Positions 6,521 through 16,928 of a stretch of 64,000 nucleotides of DNA are shown here, in pieces; positions within the stretch are counted from its first letter, which is position 1; every line of letters starts with the position of its first letter. A program made the position numbers and the translations under genes. The notes under the pieces are model-generated. The model had not been told where the DNA came from. It saw only the letters and a list, made by a program, of their open reading frames with translations, and ran no database searches. The stretch is taken from NCBI GenBank assembly GCA_016183655.1, contig JACPEH010000022.1, forward strand, positions 124,001 to 188,000. Direction: 5' to 3'. The DNA is from Rhodocyclales bacterium (GTDB taxonomy: Bacteria; Pseudomonadota; Gammaproteobacteria; Burkholderiales; Rhodocyclaceae).

Positions 6521-8896
6521 TCAGACACGGAGTTGCGCCTTGAAGGCATCCTGCAGATAAGCCACCAGATGTTGCACCGCGGCATCCACTTCCGCGTCTT
6601 GCAAAGTCCTTTGAGTATCTTGCATAACTATCCGGAACGCAAGACTTTTCTTCCCTTGACCAACCCCTTTCCCGGTGTACACATCGAACAGTTCAATGTC
6701 CTGAACGAGGGCGGGGCGACGGGTCGAAAGTCCGTCCAAAAGTGCCTGCAATTCGAGCCCGTGATCGACCACGATGGCGAGGTCGCGAATGACAGCCGGG
6801 TAGCGCGAGACCTCCGCATATTTCGGCAGCTCGGCATGCTTCAGCGCTTCGAGATCGAGTTCGAAGACGACCGGTGCCAGCGGCAGGTCGTACTTCTGCA
6901 CCCACTGCGGATGCAGTTCGCCGATGACGCCGATGGCCTTGCCGTCGAGCAGCACCTGCGCGGCACGGCCGGGGTGCAGCGCCGGGTGCGCGACCTTTTC
7001 GAAACGGGCGACGAACGGCGCCAGCAGCGTCTCGAGGTCGCCCTTCACGTCGTAGAAGTCCACGTTGCGCGTCGATGCTCCCCACTGCTCGGGCAGGGCG
7101 CCGCCGTAAGCGAGGCCGGACAGGCGCCAAGGCTGCCTGAAGCCGGCTACGGGGACTCCACCGGCATCGCGCAGGAAGCAGCGGCCGGTCTCGAACACGC
7201 GCACCCGGTTCTGCTTGCGCTTGAGGTTGGTCGCAAGGTTGGCGACCAACCCGCCGAACAGCGTCGAGCGCATCACGCACATCTGGCTGGCGATCGGGTT
7301 GGCCAGACGGATCGGATTGGTGTTGCCGGAAAAATCGGCTTCCCATGCCTCCTCGACGAAGGCGAAGTTGACCACTTCCTGATAGCCGCCATCGGCCAGG
7401 ATCTGGCGGATGCGCGACAGCGTACGCGCCGACTCGGTCTGCGGCAGCATCGCCAGGCTGCCTTGCGGCGCAGGCGCAGGAATGTTGTCGTAGCCGTGCA
7501 GGCGGACGATTTCCTCGATCAGGTCTTCCTCGATCTCGATGTCGAAGCGGTACGAGGGCGGCGTGACGATGAAATCCTCGCCTTCGCGCGCGAACGGCAG
7601 GCCGAGGCGCGAGAACAGGTCGGCGATGGCCTCGGCGGCAAACGGCACGCCGAGCACCTTGGCCACGCGGGCAACGCGCAGGCGCACCGGCTTGCGTGCG
7701 GGCAATTCGGCCTTGGCCTCTACCAGCGGGCCGGCCTGGCCGCCGCAGATCTCGATGATCAGCTGCGTCGCACGCTCGATGGCCTGGCGCGTGCCGCCGA
7801 AATCGACACCGCGTTCGAAGCGGTGCGAGGCGTCGGAGCCGAAGCCGTAGCGGCGCGCGCGGCCGGCGATGGCGGTCGGTGCGAAGTAGGCGGATTCGAG
7901 GAACAGTTCGGTGGTGTCGAGCGTGATGCCGCTCTCCTCGCCGCCCATGATGCCGGCCATGGCCAGCGGCTTCTCGCCGTCGGCGATCATCAGCACGTCG
8001 GCGTCGACCGGGATGGTCTGCGCGTTGAGCAGCAGCAGCTTTTCGCCCGGCTTGGCCATGCGCGCATGCACGGTACCGGCCAGCCGGGCGTTATCGAAGG
8101 CGTGCAGCGGCTGCCCGAGTTCGAGCATGACGTAGTTGGTGATGTCGACCAGCGCCGAGATGGCGCGGATGCCGGAGCGCTCGATGCGGCGCTTCATCCA
8201 TTCCGGGGTCGGCGCCTTGGCGTTGACGCCGCTGACGACGCGGCCGCAGTACAGCGGGCACGCCGCCGGCGCGTCGAGGGCGATCGCACGCTGCGCGTCG
8301 ATGCTGACGGGAACAGCGGGCACGTCGATGTATTTCGCCGGCGTACCGGTCAGCGCCGACACTTCACGGGCGATGCCGGTCAGCGACAGGCAGTCGGCAC
8401 GGTTCGGCGTCAGCTTCAGCGTCAGCAGGCGATCGTCGAGGTCGAGGTAGTCGCGGATGCTCTTGCCGACCGGCGCATCGGCCGGCAGCACGAGCAGGCC
8501 GGAGGCATCCTCGGCGATGCCGAGTTCCTTCGCCGAGCAGAGCATGCCCGAGGACTCGATGCCGCGCACCTTGGCGATCTTGATCGTGAAGTCGCCGGGC
8601 AGCCTGGCGCCGGGCTGCGCGCACGGCACCTTGAGGCCGGCGGCAACGTTCGGCGCGCCGCAGACGATCTGCTGCGGAGTGCCGCTGCCGATGTCGACCT
8701 GGCACACATTGAGACGGTCGGCATCGGGATGCTTCACGACTTCCAGCACCTGCGCAACGATCACGTCGTTGAACGCCGGCGCAACGGTTTCCTCTTCCTC
8801 GACTTCGAGGCCGGCCATGGTGAGGAGATGCGACAGCTCTGCGCCCGAAAGCTTCGGGTCGACGAAGGTGCGCAGCCAGGATTCCGAGAATTTCAT
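6521..8896 (-). CDS. pheT: Phenylalanyl-tRNA synthetase beta subunit
   Basis: The 791-residue beta subunit of the alpha2-beta2 enzyme that charges tRNA-Phe. It starts MKFSESWLRTFVDPKLSG. An EMAP-like tRNA-binding OB domain lies at about residues 40-150, and the B3/B4 editing region at about 200-400 follows the PNRADCLSLTG motif. The B5 domain and catalytic-like core come next, and an anticodon-binding FDX-ACB domain ends the chain. Length matches the family (about 790-800). The gene starts 21 bases after pheS stops, so the two subunits are co-translated from one transcript. Confidence 0.98.
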   Translation of the reverse strand: MKFSESWLRTFVDPKLSGAELSHLLTMAGLEVEEEETVAPAFNDVIVAQVLEVVKHPDADRLNVCQVDIGSGTPQQIVCGAPNVAAGLKVPCAQPGARLPGDFTIKIAKVRGIESSGMLCSAKELGIAEDASGLLVLPADAPVGKSIRDYLDLDDRLLTLKLTPNRADCLSLTGIAREVSALTGTPAKYIDVPAVPVSIDAQRAIALDAPAACPLYCGRVVSGVNAKAPTPEWMKRRIERSGIRAISALVDITNYVMLELGQPLHAFDNARLAGTVHARMAKPGEKLLLLNAQTIPVDADVLMIADGEKPLAMAGIMGGEESGITLDTTELFLESAYFAPTAIAGRARRYGFGSDASHRFERGVDFGGTRQAIERATQLIIEICGGQAGPLVEAKAELPARKPVRLRVARVAKVLGVPFAAEAIADLFSRLGLPFAREGEDFIVTPPSYRFDIEIEEDLIEEIVRLHGYDNIPAPAPQGSLAMLPQTESARTLSRIRQILADGGYQEVVNFAFVEEAWEADFSGNTNPIRLANPIASQMCVMRSTLFGGLVANLATNLKRKQNRVRVFETGRCFLRDAGGVPVAGFRQPWRLSGLAYGGALPEQWGASTRNVDFYDVKGDLETLLAPFVARFEKVAHPALHPGRAAQVLLDGKAIGVIGELHPQWVQKYDLPLAPVVFELDLEALKHAELPKYAEVSRYPAVIRDLAIVVDHGLELQALLDGLSTRRPALVQDIELFDVYTGKGVGQGKKSLAFRIVMQDTQRTLQDAEVDAAVQHLVAYLQDAFKAQLRV

Positions 8897-8917
8897 GATT
8901 CAGGTTCCGGTGTCGAA

Positions 8918-9979
<1,062 letters not shown>

Positions 9980-9985
9980 TCACCG

Positions 9986-10050
9986 AAAAAAAAGGAGGCG
10001 AGAGCCTCCTTTTTCTCAACCCAGAGGGTCAGGCGTAGAGGCTTTGCCTC
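9986..10050 (-). terminator. Terminator / possible attenuator between rplT and pheS
   Basis: On the minus strand a hairpin GGAGGC-TCTC-GCCTCC (9994-10009) is followed by eight or so T residues (9986-9993). A smaller hairpin GAGGC-AAA-GCCTC (10038-10050) overlaps the rplT stop codon. The GCCTC of the first can pair with the GAGGC of the second, so the two structures are mutually exclusive in the manner of an attenuator. No leader peptide rich in Phe codons was seen, unlike E. coli pheM. Confidence 0.6.
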
Positions 10051-10408
10051 AGGCGCCGAGGCTGGCCTTGGCCTGGTTCGCGATCGCCGCGAACGCAGCC
10101 TTGTCGAAAACGGCCAGATCAGCCAGCACCTTGCGGTCGACTTCGATCTGCGCCTTCTTCAGGCCATTCATCAGGGTGCTGTACTTCAGGCCCAGCTCGC
10201 GGGCAGCCGCGTTGATACGGGCAATCCACAGCGAACGGAACTGACGCTTCCTTTGACGACGGTCACGGTAGGCATATTGACCGGCCTTCATCACCGCCTG
10301 TTTGGCGATGCGATATACGTTCTTGCGGCGGCCGCGATAGCCTTTGGCCTGAACGAGGATCTTCTTGTGGCGCGCACGCGCCGTTACACCACGTTTAACT
10401 CGGGGCAT
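10049..10408 (-). CDS. rplT: 50S ribosomal protein L20
   Basis: 119 residues, the usual length. The Arg/Lys-rich N-terminal extension ([18 protein letters not shown]) reaches into 23S rRNA, followed by the compact domain with [11 protein letters not shown]20 is needed for early 50S assembly and in several bacteria represses its own operon. It starts 11 bases after rpmI ends and belongs to the infC-rpmI-rplT unit. Confidence 0.98.
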   Translation of the reverse strand: MPRVKRGVTARARHKKILVQAKGYRGRRKNVYRIAKQAVMKAGQYAYRDRRQRKRQFRSLWIARINAAARELGLKYSTLMNGLKKAQIEVDRKVLADLAVFDKAAFAAIANQAKASLGA

Positions 10409-10419
10409 GTCGGCTCTCC

Positions 10420-10617
10420 TTACGCGTAGGGCATCATGGCGCGAACCTGGGCCTTGTCGGAATCATGGACTCCGGTCATGCCGCGCAGCTGGCGCTTCGA
10501 CTTGGTGGTTTTCTTGGTCAGGATGTGGCGCTTGAACGCCTGCGAGCGCTTGATACCGCCGCTCGAACGGACCTTGAAGCGCTTCTTGGCGCCGCTCTTG
10601 GTCTTCATCTTGGGCAT
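10420..10617 (-). CDS. rpmI: 50S ribosomal protein L35
   Basis: A 65-residue basic protein starting [20 protein letters not shown] and ending VRAMMPYA, the full length of bacterial L35. The ATG at 10617 has AAGGAG seven to eight bases upstream. A 110-base spacer separates it from infC. This spacer contains a GTTTCC-GCAG-GGGAAAC hairpin and could carry translational control by L20, as known in E. coli; no pseudoknot was demonstrated here. Confidence 0.97.
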   Translation of the reverse strand: MPKMKTKSGAKKRFKVRSSGGIKRSQAFKRHILTKKTTKSKRQLRGMTGVHDSDKAQVRAMMPYA

Positions 10618-10727
10618 TTGGATGCTCCTTAATGTCATGTCGCCAGGTGGTTTCCCCTGCGGAAACGCTTGTACTACCCGACGCCACTTGTATTGGCCGC
10701 CCGCCTTGCAGCGTGCAACCGAATTCC

Positions 10728-11258
10728 TTACTTCGCTACGAGCTTCTTCACCGGCGCGATGATCATGATCATCTGCCGGCCTTCCATCTTCGGCATCTGC
10801 TCGACCTGGCCGATGGCCTCGACGTCGGTCTTGATCCGCTCCAGTTGGCGCATGCCGAATTCCTGGTGCGCCATCTCGCGCCCCCGGAAGCGCAGGGTGA
10901 CCTTGACCTTGTCGCCCTCGTCCAGGAAGCGCAGCATATTCCGCAGCTTGATCTGGTAATCGTTCTCGTCCGTTCCCGGGCGGAATTTGACTTCCTTGAC
11001 CTGCACCTGCTTCTGCTTGAGCTTGGCCTCGTGCGCCTTCTTCGCTTCCTGGTACTTGAACTTGCCGTAATCCATGATCCGGCAAACAGGAGGCTGGGCG
11101 AGCGGGGCGATCTCGACGAGATCGATCTCCGCTTCCTCGGCCATCTGCATGGCCGTCCTGATACTCACGACTCCGACTTGTTCCCCGTCTTCGCCAATCA
11201 GACGGACTTCCGGTACGTTAATCTCTTCGTTAACGCGATGCGCTTTCTGCAGTGCTAT
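10728..11258 (-). CDS. infC: Translation initiation factor IF-3, probable AUA start
   Basis: IF-3 (176 residues if started at 11258) binds the 30S subunit, checks the initiation codon and prevents premature 50S joining. Homology begins at [19 protein letters not shown] and runs to the end ([14 protein letters not shown]). No ATG, GTG or TTG lies near the homologous N-terminus. The best start is ATA at 11258 with GGGAG eight bases before it. Rare initiation codons on infC (AUU in E. coli) are the known basis of its autoregulation, because IF-3 discriminates against them. An upstream in-frame start at 11435 would add non-homologous residues and overlap thrS, so it was not used. Confidence 0.93.
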   Translation of the reverse strand: MALQKAHRVNEEINVPEVRLIGEDGEQVGVVSIRTAMQMAEEAEIDLVEIAPLAQPPVCRIMDYGKFKYQEAKKAHEAKLKQKQVQVKEVKFRPGTDENDYQIKLRNMLRFLDEGDKVKVTLRFRGREMAHQEFGMRQLERIKTDVEAIGQVEQMPKMEGRQMIMIIAPVKKLVAK

Positions 11259-11295
11259 GGTCTTCGCTCCCGAATTGTCGAAAATTCGACAAAAG

Positions 11296-13212
11296 TTAAG
11301 CCGTGCCACTCCGCGCCGCGACTTCTCCGAGAAGTCGCTCGACCAAGGCCTCGACAGGCATCTGTCCGAGGTCCTGGCCACCGCGTGTGCGCACGGCCAC
11401 CAGTCCGGCTTCCTTTTCCTTGTCTCCGACAACAAGCTGATAAGGCAACCGGTTCAAGCTATGTTCGCGTATTTTATAGGTAATTTTCTCGTTGCGCAAA
11501 TCCGACTCGACGCGAAGCCCCGCGTTGCGTAGCGTTTGCGCAACATGTTCGGCGTAATCCGCCTGCTTTTCCGAAATATTGAGGACGACTGCCTGCACCG
11601 GCGCCAGCCACAGCGGGAAGGCACCGGAGAAGTTCTCGATCAGGATGCCGATGAAGCGCTCGAGCGAGCCGAGCACCGCGCGGTGCAGCATGACCGGCGT
11701 CTTGCGCGAGTTGTCTTCGGCCACGTACTCGGCCCCCAGGCGGGCCGGCATCGAGAAATCGACCTGCATCGTGCCGCACTGCCACGAGCGACCGATAGCG
11801 TCCTTGATGTGGAATTCGATCTTCGGGCCGTAGAAGGCGCCCTCGCCCGGCAGCTCCTCCCATTCCAGGCCGGAGACGCGCAGCGCCTCGCGCAGGGCGT
11901 GCTCGGCCTTGTCCCAGACGTCGTCGGCACCGACCCGCTTCTCGGGGCGCAGCGCCAGCTTGACGGCAATGTCGGTGAAGCCGAAGTCGGCATAGACGTT
12001 GCGCACGATGTCGTTAAAGGCGGTGACCTCGGTCTGGATCTGGTCTTCGGTGCAGAAGATGTGGCCGTCGTCCTGGACGAAGCCGCGCACGCGCATCAGG
12101 CCGTGCAGCGCGCCCGACGGCTCGTTGCGGTGGCAGGAACCGAATTCGCCGTAGCGCAGCGGCAGCTCGCGGTACGAGCGCAGACCGGCGTTGAACACCT
12201 GGATATGGCCCGGACAGTTCATCGGCTTGATCGCGTAATCGCGATTCTCGGACGCCGTCGTGAACATGTTGTCCTTGTAGTTGTCCCAGTGACCCGACTT
12301 CTCCCACAGCGTGCGGTCAAGCACCTGCGGGCAGCGCACTTCCTGGTAGCCGTTGTCGCGGTAAACCTTGCGCATGTACTGCTCGATCTCCTGCCACACC
12401 GCCCAGCCCTTGGGGTGCCAGAAAACGAGGCCCGGCGCCTCGTCCTGCATGTGGAACAGATCGAGGTGGCGGCCGACCTTGCGGTGGTCGCGCTTCTCCG
12501 CTTCTTCCAGCATGTGCAGGTAGGCGTCGAGGTCTTCCTTCTTCGCCCAGGCGGTACCGTAGATGCGCTGCAGCTGCTCGTTCTTCGAGTCGCCGCGCCA
12601 ATAGGCGCCGGCCACCTTCATCAGCTTGAAGGCCTTCAGTTTGCCGGTCGACGGCACGTGCGGGCCGCGGCAGAGGTCGATGAAATCGCCTTCGCGGTAG
12701 AGCGACACGTCCTGGTCGGCGGGAATGGCGGCAATCAGCTCGGCCTTGTATTTCTCACCCAGGCCGAGGAAGAACTTGACCGCCTCGTCGCGGCTCCACA
12801 CTTCGCGGGTAACCGGGATGTCGCGCTTGGCCAGTTCGCCCATGCGCTTCTCGATCGCCGCCAGGTCTTCCGGGGTGAACGGGCGCGAATACGCGAAGTC
12901 GTAGTAGAAACCGTTGTCGACCGTCGGGCCGATCGTCACCTGCGCATCTGGGAACAGTTCCTTGACCGCGTAGGCCAGCAGGTGGGCGGCAGAGTGGCGG
13001 ATCAGTTCGAGGCCGTCGGCATCGCGGTCGGTGACGATCGCGAGTTCGCTGTCCTTGTCGATGGTGAAGCTGGTATCGACGAGCTTGCCATCGACCTTGC
13101 CGCCCAGCGCGGCACGCGCGAGGCCCGCGCCAATGCTTTGCGCGACTTCAGCCACCGTTACGGCTTGCGCAAATTCCCGTTTCGAACCATCAGGCAGTGT
13201 GATTACCGGCAT
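11296..13212 (-). CDS. thrS: Threonyl-tRNA synthetase
   Basis: A 638-residue class II synthetase charging tRNA-Thr. The TGS domain lies at residues 1-62 ([14 protein letters not shown]), followed by the editing domain with [18 protein letters not shown]. The catalytic core includes the zinc-binding [10 protein letters not shown], and the C-terminal anticodon-binding domain starts near [12 protein letters not shown]. The ATG at 13212 is chosen because it opens the TGS domain; an in-frame start at 13317 would run through the tRNA-Val gene. It heads the thrS-infC-rpmI-rplT-pheST operon, with 37 bases to infC. Confidence 0.98.
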   Translation of the reverse strand: MPVITLPDGSKREFAQAVTVAEVAQSIGAGLARAALGGKVDGKLVDTSFTIDKDSELAIVTDRDADGLELIRHSAAHLLAYAVKELFPDAQVTIGPTVDNGFYYDFAYSRPFTPEDLAAIEKRMGELAKRDIPVTREVWSRDEAVKFFLGLGEKYKAELIAAIPADQDVSLYREGDFIDLCRGPHVPSTGKLKAFKLMKVAGAYWRGDSKNEQLQRIYGTAWAKKEDLDAYLHMLEEAEKRDHRKVGRHLDLFHMQDEAPGLVFWHPKGWAVWQEIEQYMRKVYRDNGYQEVRCPQVLDRTLWEKSGHWDNYKDNMFTTASENRDYAIKPMNCPGHIQVFNAGLRSYRELPLRYGEFGSCHRNEPSGALHGLMRVRGFVQDDGHIFCTEDQIQTEVTAFNDIVRNVYADFGFTDIAVKLALRPEKRVGADDVWDKAEHALREALRVSGLEWEELPGEGAFYGPKIEFHIKDAIGRSWQCGTMQVDFSMPARLGAEYVAEDNSRKTPVMLHRAVLGSLERFIGILIENFSGAFPLWLAPVQAVVLNISEKQADYAEHVAQTLRNAGLRVESDLRNEKITYKIREHSLNRLPYQLVVGDKEKEAGLVAVRTRGGQDLGQMPVEALVERLLGEVAARSGTA

Positions 13213-13272
13213 AAACTCGATCCCAGAAACAAAAAAAGCCAGAGGCGGAGGGCGCTCTGACTTTCGGTATTC

Positions 13273-13349
13273 TGGTAGGCGCGATTGGATTCGAACCAAC
13301 GACCCCCACCATGTCAAGGTGGTGCTCTAACCAACTGAGCTACGCGCCT
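13273..13349 (-). tRNA. tRNA-Val (anticodon GAC)
   Basis: A complete cloverleaf on the minus strand: acceptor AGGCGCG/CGCGCCT, D arm with AGCTCAGTTGGTTAGAGC, and anticodon stem CCACC/GGTGG around TTGACAT giving GAC. The T arm is GGTTCGAATCC and CCA is encoded (13273-13275). It lies about 60 bases upstream of thrS in the same direction. Confidence 0.96.
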
Positions 13350-13534
13350 ACTGCAAAGAAGGCCGCATTATACGTGGCCAATTCCCGGTGTCAACAACAT
13401 GTGGAACAGAAAGCGGTGCAAATTGCAGTTTCGACAATCCGGCTGGCGACGTCGACCATAGCGGCCGGCTCCGGGTTGCGGGCAGCGCGGCGACTGACTA
13501 CGCTCAAGGCGTGACTGGCGCTCTCTTTCTTTCG

Positions 13535-14128
13535 ATGACCATCCCCCTGGCTCTGACAGGACGATCTCTTTGGCGATTCGCAACCTTTGCGTTGCTCGCC
13601 GTGTGCTGTTCGCTCACCGCTTCCGCGCAGGTGGGTGCCGAAGCGCTGCTGCTCGTCGCGCGGCCGCAGTTGGAGGATGGTCTGTTTGCGAAAAGCGTCG
13701 TTCTCGTCACGCGGCACGGCCGCAGCCCGCCGCTCGGGGTCATCGTTAACCGGCCGCTGCCGAAGGAGCAGGGCAGCGAGCGCACGGCGCCCACTATCTA
13801 CCTGGGCGGGCCGGTCGCGACGCAGCGTTTTGCCTACCTTTATCGGACGAAACGCCCCGGCCTGAGCGGGCAAATGGTGCTGCGCCTCGGCGAAGACGCC
13901 TTCTTCGGAATCAGCGCAGCCATTCCCGCGGAGCTGCAAAAGGAGCCGCCCCCCGTTCCGCGCAAATTGTTCCGCGGATTCGCCAGTTGGGGACACGGGC
14001 AGCTGGAACAGGAAATTGCGCGAGGCGACTGGCTGGTGCTGCCCTTCGATGCCGACATCGCACTACGCGAGCGCGTAGACACGATGTGGCAGGAACTGCT
14101 GTCACTGGCCAGCAGCCGGTCGATCTGA
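13535..14128 (+). CDS. YqgE/AlgH family protein with predicted signal peptide
   Basis: An UPF0301 (YqgE/AlgH) family protein of 197 residues from the ATG at 13535. Family motifs are LLLVARPQLEDGLFAKSVVL, GVIVNRPL, LGGPV and the C-terminal GHGQLEQEI-GDWLVLP. The function of the family is not settled; AlgH was named for an effect on alginate regulation. Most members start at the conserved LLVA region, but here about 30 residues precede it and look like a cleavable signal peptide (LWRFATFALLAVCCSLTASA), suggesting export. No clear ribosome binding site marks the start, and longer in-frame starts exist at 13388 and 13512. The 3' end overlaps the convergent exonuclease gene by 27 bases. Confidence 0.8.
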   Translation: MTIPLALTGRSLWRFATFALLAVCCSLTASAQVGAEALLLVARPQLEDGLFAKSVVLVTRHGRSPPLGVIVNRPLPKEQGSERTAPTIYLGGPVATQRFAYLYRTKRPGLSGQMVLRLGEDAFFGISAAIPAELQKEPPPVPRKLFRGFASWGHGQLEQEIARGDWLVLPFDADIALRERVDTMWQELLSLASSRSI

Positions 14129-14917
14129 CGGCCACGCGGCGAGGTATTCGCCCCAGTGCGGCTTGCCGATGCGGGCGAGTTCGCCGCGGACGAAGTCGAT
14201 TTCGGCATCGTACTCGCTGCGCGACAGCTCACCGCGCATCAGCCGGAAACGGCAGAGGACGAGATAGGTATTCACCACGTCGGTCTCGCAGTAGTCGCGG
14301 ATCTCGGCAATGCGGCCGGATTGCCACGCTTCCCACACCTTGCTGCCGTCCATGCCGAGCTTGCCCGGAAAACCGATCAGCTTTGCCAGGTCGTCGAGCG
14401 GCGCATTGGCGCGCGGCTGATACATCGCCAGCAGGTCCATCAGGTCGAGATGACGTGTGTGGTAGCGGCTGATGTAGTTGTTCCACTTGAAATCGCGGCT
14501 GTCGCCGTAGTCGCCGTCGCCCAGGTCCCAGTAGCGCGGCGCGGTGACGCCGTGCACCAGGCCGCGGTAGTGCAGCACCGGCAGGTCGAAGCCGCCACCG
14601 TTCCAGCTCACCAGCTGCGGCGTGAACTTTTCGACGCCGTCGAAGAAGCGCTGGATGATCTCGCCTTCGCCCTGCTCCGGCTCGGACAAGGACCACACCT
14701 TCAGCGCGTCGCCGGAACGCAGCACGCAGGAGATGGTGACGACGCGCTGCAGGTAGTGCGGCAGGAAGTCGCTGTTGCCGCCGCTGGCCGCACGCCGCTG
14801 CTGGAAGGCCAGTTCGGCGACCTCGGCGTCGGAGATGTCGGCCGGCAGGTCGTGCAGACGGCGCAGGCCGGCGACGTCGGGAATCGTTTCGATGTCGAAG
14901 ACGAGGGTCGGTTTCAT
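14102..14917 (-). CDS. Predicted 3'-5' exonuclease related to the PolB exonuclease domain
   Basis: A 271-residue DnaQ-like exonuclease of the PolB-exonuclease-like family (PF10108 type). The exo motifs are visible: FDIETIPD (Exo I, DxE) near the N-terminus, SWNGGGFDLPVLHYR (Exo II), and IRDYCETDVVNTYL (Exo III, YxxxD). It probably acts in DNA repair or nucleic-acid trimming, but the natural substrate of the family is unknown. It stands alone, convergent with the YqgE gene and separated from cysM by a 109-base gap containing a short inverted repeat. Confidence 0.88.
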   Translation of the reverse strand: MKPTLVFDIETIPDVAGLRRLHDLPADISDAEVAELAFQQRRAASGGNSDFLPHYLQRVVTISCVLRSGDALKVWSLSEPEQGEGEIIQRFFDGVEKFTPQLVSWNGGGFDLPVLHYRGLVHGVTAPRYWDLGDGDYGDSRDFKWNNYISRYHTRHLDLMDLLAMYQPRANAPLDDLAKLIGFPGKLGMDGSKVWEAWQSGRIAEIRDYCETDVVNTYLVLCRFRLMRGELSRSEYDAEIDFVRGELARIGKPHWGEYLAAWPSDRPAAGQ

Positions 14918-14956
14918 GTACGCGAATCTCTTTCGTGGGAAATGAACTGCGCCACG

Positions 14957-14990
14957 CCGTTCGTTCCTTCGATAAGCTCAGGACGAACGG
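14957..14990. repeat. Short palindromic repeat with CTTCGATAAGCTCAGG core
   Basis: CCGTTCGT (14957-14964) and ACGAACGG (14983-14990) flank a core reading CTTCGATAAGCTCAGG. The core matches, with one change, the motif inside the elements at 1849-1890 and 43617-43639. It lies in the gap between cysM and the exonuclease gene. Confidence 0.75.
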
Positions 14991-15026
14991 TAGAGAGGTG
15001 ATCTGAAAACCGGATCGCCACGCGCG

Positions 15027-15926
15027 CTAGGCCGGGAAGACGCCGGTCGACAGGTAGCGGTCGCCGCGGTCGCAGACGATGCTGACGATGGTCGCATTCT
15101 CGACCTCGGCAGCGATACGCAGCGCCACCGCCAGCGCGCCGCCGGACGAGATGCCGGCAAAGATGCCTTCCTCGCGCGCCAGGCGCCGCGTGAGTTCTTC
15201 GGCCTCGGCCTGCGACACGGATTCGACCCGGTCAACGCGGCTGCGGTCGAAAATCTTCGGCAGGTATTCCTCCGGCCACTTGCGGATGCCGGGGATCTGC
15301 GAGCCCTCCTCCGGCTGGCAGCCGACGATGCACACCGCCGGATTCTGTTCCTTCAGGTAGCGCGAGACGCCCATGATGGTGCCCGTCGTTCCCATGCTGG
15401 AAACGAAATGGGTGATGCGTCCCGCCGTATCGCGCCAGATCTCGGGGCCGGTACCTTCGTAGTGCGCCAGCGGGTTGTCCGGGTTGGCGAACTGGTCGAG
15501 GATGATGCCCTTGCCCTCGTCGCGCATGCGCTCGGCGACGTCGCGCGCCAGCTCCATGCCGCCTTCCTTGGGCGTCAGCACCAGCTCGGCGCCGTAGGCG
15601 CGCATCGACTGGCGGCGCTCGACGCTCTGGTTCTCCGGCATCACCAGGATCATCCGGTAGCCGCGCATCGCCGCCGCCATCGCCAGCGCGATGCCGGTAT
15701 TGCCGGACGTCGCCTCGATCAGCGTATCGCCCGGCTTGATGTCGCCGCGCGCCTCGGCACGCACGACCATCGACAGCGCCGGACGATCCTTGACCGAACC
15801 GGCCGGGTTGTTGCCTTCCAGCTTGGCCAGGAGGACGTTGCCGCGCGCGGCGATGTCCGCCCCCGGCAGCCGCTTCAGCTGCACCAGCGGCGTCCCGCCG
15901 ACGAAGTCATCGAGCGTCTTATACAT
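15027..15926 (-). CDS. cysM: Cysteine synthase B
   Basis: A 299-residue PLP enzyme that makes cysteine from O-acetylserine and sulfide; CysM types also accept thiosulfate. The PLP lysine is in GSVKDRPA and the phosphate/substrate loop is [10 protein letters not shown]. The CysM rather than CysK assignment rests on overall sequence and on the hldD-cysM order seen in relatives. The ATG at 15926 overlaps the last codons of hldD (ATGTATAA), so it is co-translated with that gene. A TTG nine bases earlier is a less likely start. Confidence 0.95.
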   Translation of the reverse strand: MYKTLDDFVGGTPLVQLKRLPGADIAARGNVLLAKLEGNNPAGSVKDRPALSMVVRAEARGDIKPGDTLIEATSGNTGIALAMAAAMRGYRMILVMPENQSVERRQSMRAYGAELVLTPKEGGMELARDVAERMRDEGKGIILDQFANPDNPLAHYEGTGPEIWRDTAGRITHFVSSMGTTGTIMGVSRYLKEQNPAVCIVGCQPEEGSQIPGIRKWPEEYLPKIFDRSRVDRVESVSQAEAEELTRRLAREEGIFAGISSGGALAVALRIAAEVENATIVSIVCDRGDRYLSTGVFPA

Positions 15927-16914
15927 GCTGGTCAAGCCACGCGACGTATTGGCGAACCCCTTGCTCGACGCTGGCGAACTCGTCGCGGTAGCCGGCTTCG
16001 CGCAGCTTGCCGAGGTCGGCCTGGGTGAAGGCCTGGTACTTGCCTTTCAGCGTCTCGGGGAAGGGAACGTATTCGATCAGCCCCTGCGCCACCAGCGCAT
16101 CGAGCGACAGCTCGGACTCGCCCTTCAGGGCGCGCGCGCCGTTGACCGAGGCGACGGCGACGTCGTTGAAGCTCTGCGCACGGCCGCTGCCGAGGTTGTA
16201 GATGCCGCGCTTCTCCGGATGGTCGAGGAACCACAGGTTGACCTTGGCGACGTCGCCGACATAGACGAAGTCGCGACGCTGCTCGCCCGGGCCGTAACCG
16301 TGCGAGCCCTCGAACAGCTTGACCTTGCCGTCGGCGCGGTACTGGTTGAAATGGTGGTAGGCGACCGACGCCATGCGCCCCTTGTGGTTCTCGCGCGGAC
16401 CGTAGACGTTGAAGTAGCGGAAGCCGACCACCTGCGAAGAAGCTTCCGGCAGGCGCTTCCTGACGATCTGGTCGAACAGGAACTTGGAATAGCCGTAGAC
16501 GTTGAGCGGGCCTTCGTACTGGCGCTCTTCCTTGAAGACCGTGCTGGCACCGTAGGTCGCCGCGCTCGACGCGTAGAGGAACTGCACCTCCTGCTCCAGG
16601 CACCAGTCGAGCAGGCCGAGCGAATAGCGGTAGTTGTTCTCCATCATGTAGCGGCCGTCGGTCTCCATCGTGTCGGAGCAGGCCCCTTCGTGAAAGATCG
16701 CCTCGATGTCGCCGTCGAACTGGCCGGACAGCAGCAGGTCGAGGAACTCGCCCTTGTCGAGGTAATCGACGATGTCGCAATCGACGAGGTTCTTGAACTT
16801 GTCCGCCTTGGACAGGTTGTCGACGGCGATGACGCGGTCGACGCCGCGGTCGTTGAGCGCCTTGACGATGTTGGAACCGATGAAGCCGGCGGCGCCGGTG
16901 ACGATGGTATACAT
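15919..16914 (-). CDS. hldD: ADP-L-glycero-D-manno-heptose 6-epimerase
   Basis: A 331-residue extended short-chain dehydrogenase that epimerises ADP-D,D-heptose to ADP-L,D-heptose for the LPS inner core. It has the NADP-binding [17 protein letters not shown] at the N-terminus, the family motif [14 protein letters not shown], and the YxxxK pair in [10 protein letters not shown]. The ATG at 16914 begins [11 protein letters not shown]; a longer frame upstream has no homology. It follows the heptose kinase by 14 bases, so two steps of the same pathway are adjacent. Confidence 0.97.
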   Translation of the reverse strand: MYTIVTGAAGFIGSNIVKALNDRGVDRVIAVDNLSKADKFKNLVDCDIVDYLDKGEFLDLLLSGQFDGDIEAIFHEGACSDTMETDGRYMMENNYRYSLGLLDWCLEQEVQFLYASSAATYGASTVFKEERQYEGPLNVYGYSKFLFDQIVRKRLPEASSQVVGFRYFNVYGPRENHKGRMASVAYHHFNQYRADGKVKLFEGSHGYGPGEQRRDFVYVGDVAKVNLWFLDHPEKRGIYNLGSGRAQSFNDVAVASVNGARALKGESELSLDALVAQGLIEYVPFPETLKGKYQAFTQADLGKLREAGYRDEFASVEQGVRQYVAWLDQHV

Positions 16915-16928
16915 GGTGTTGGAACCCC

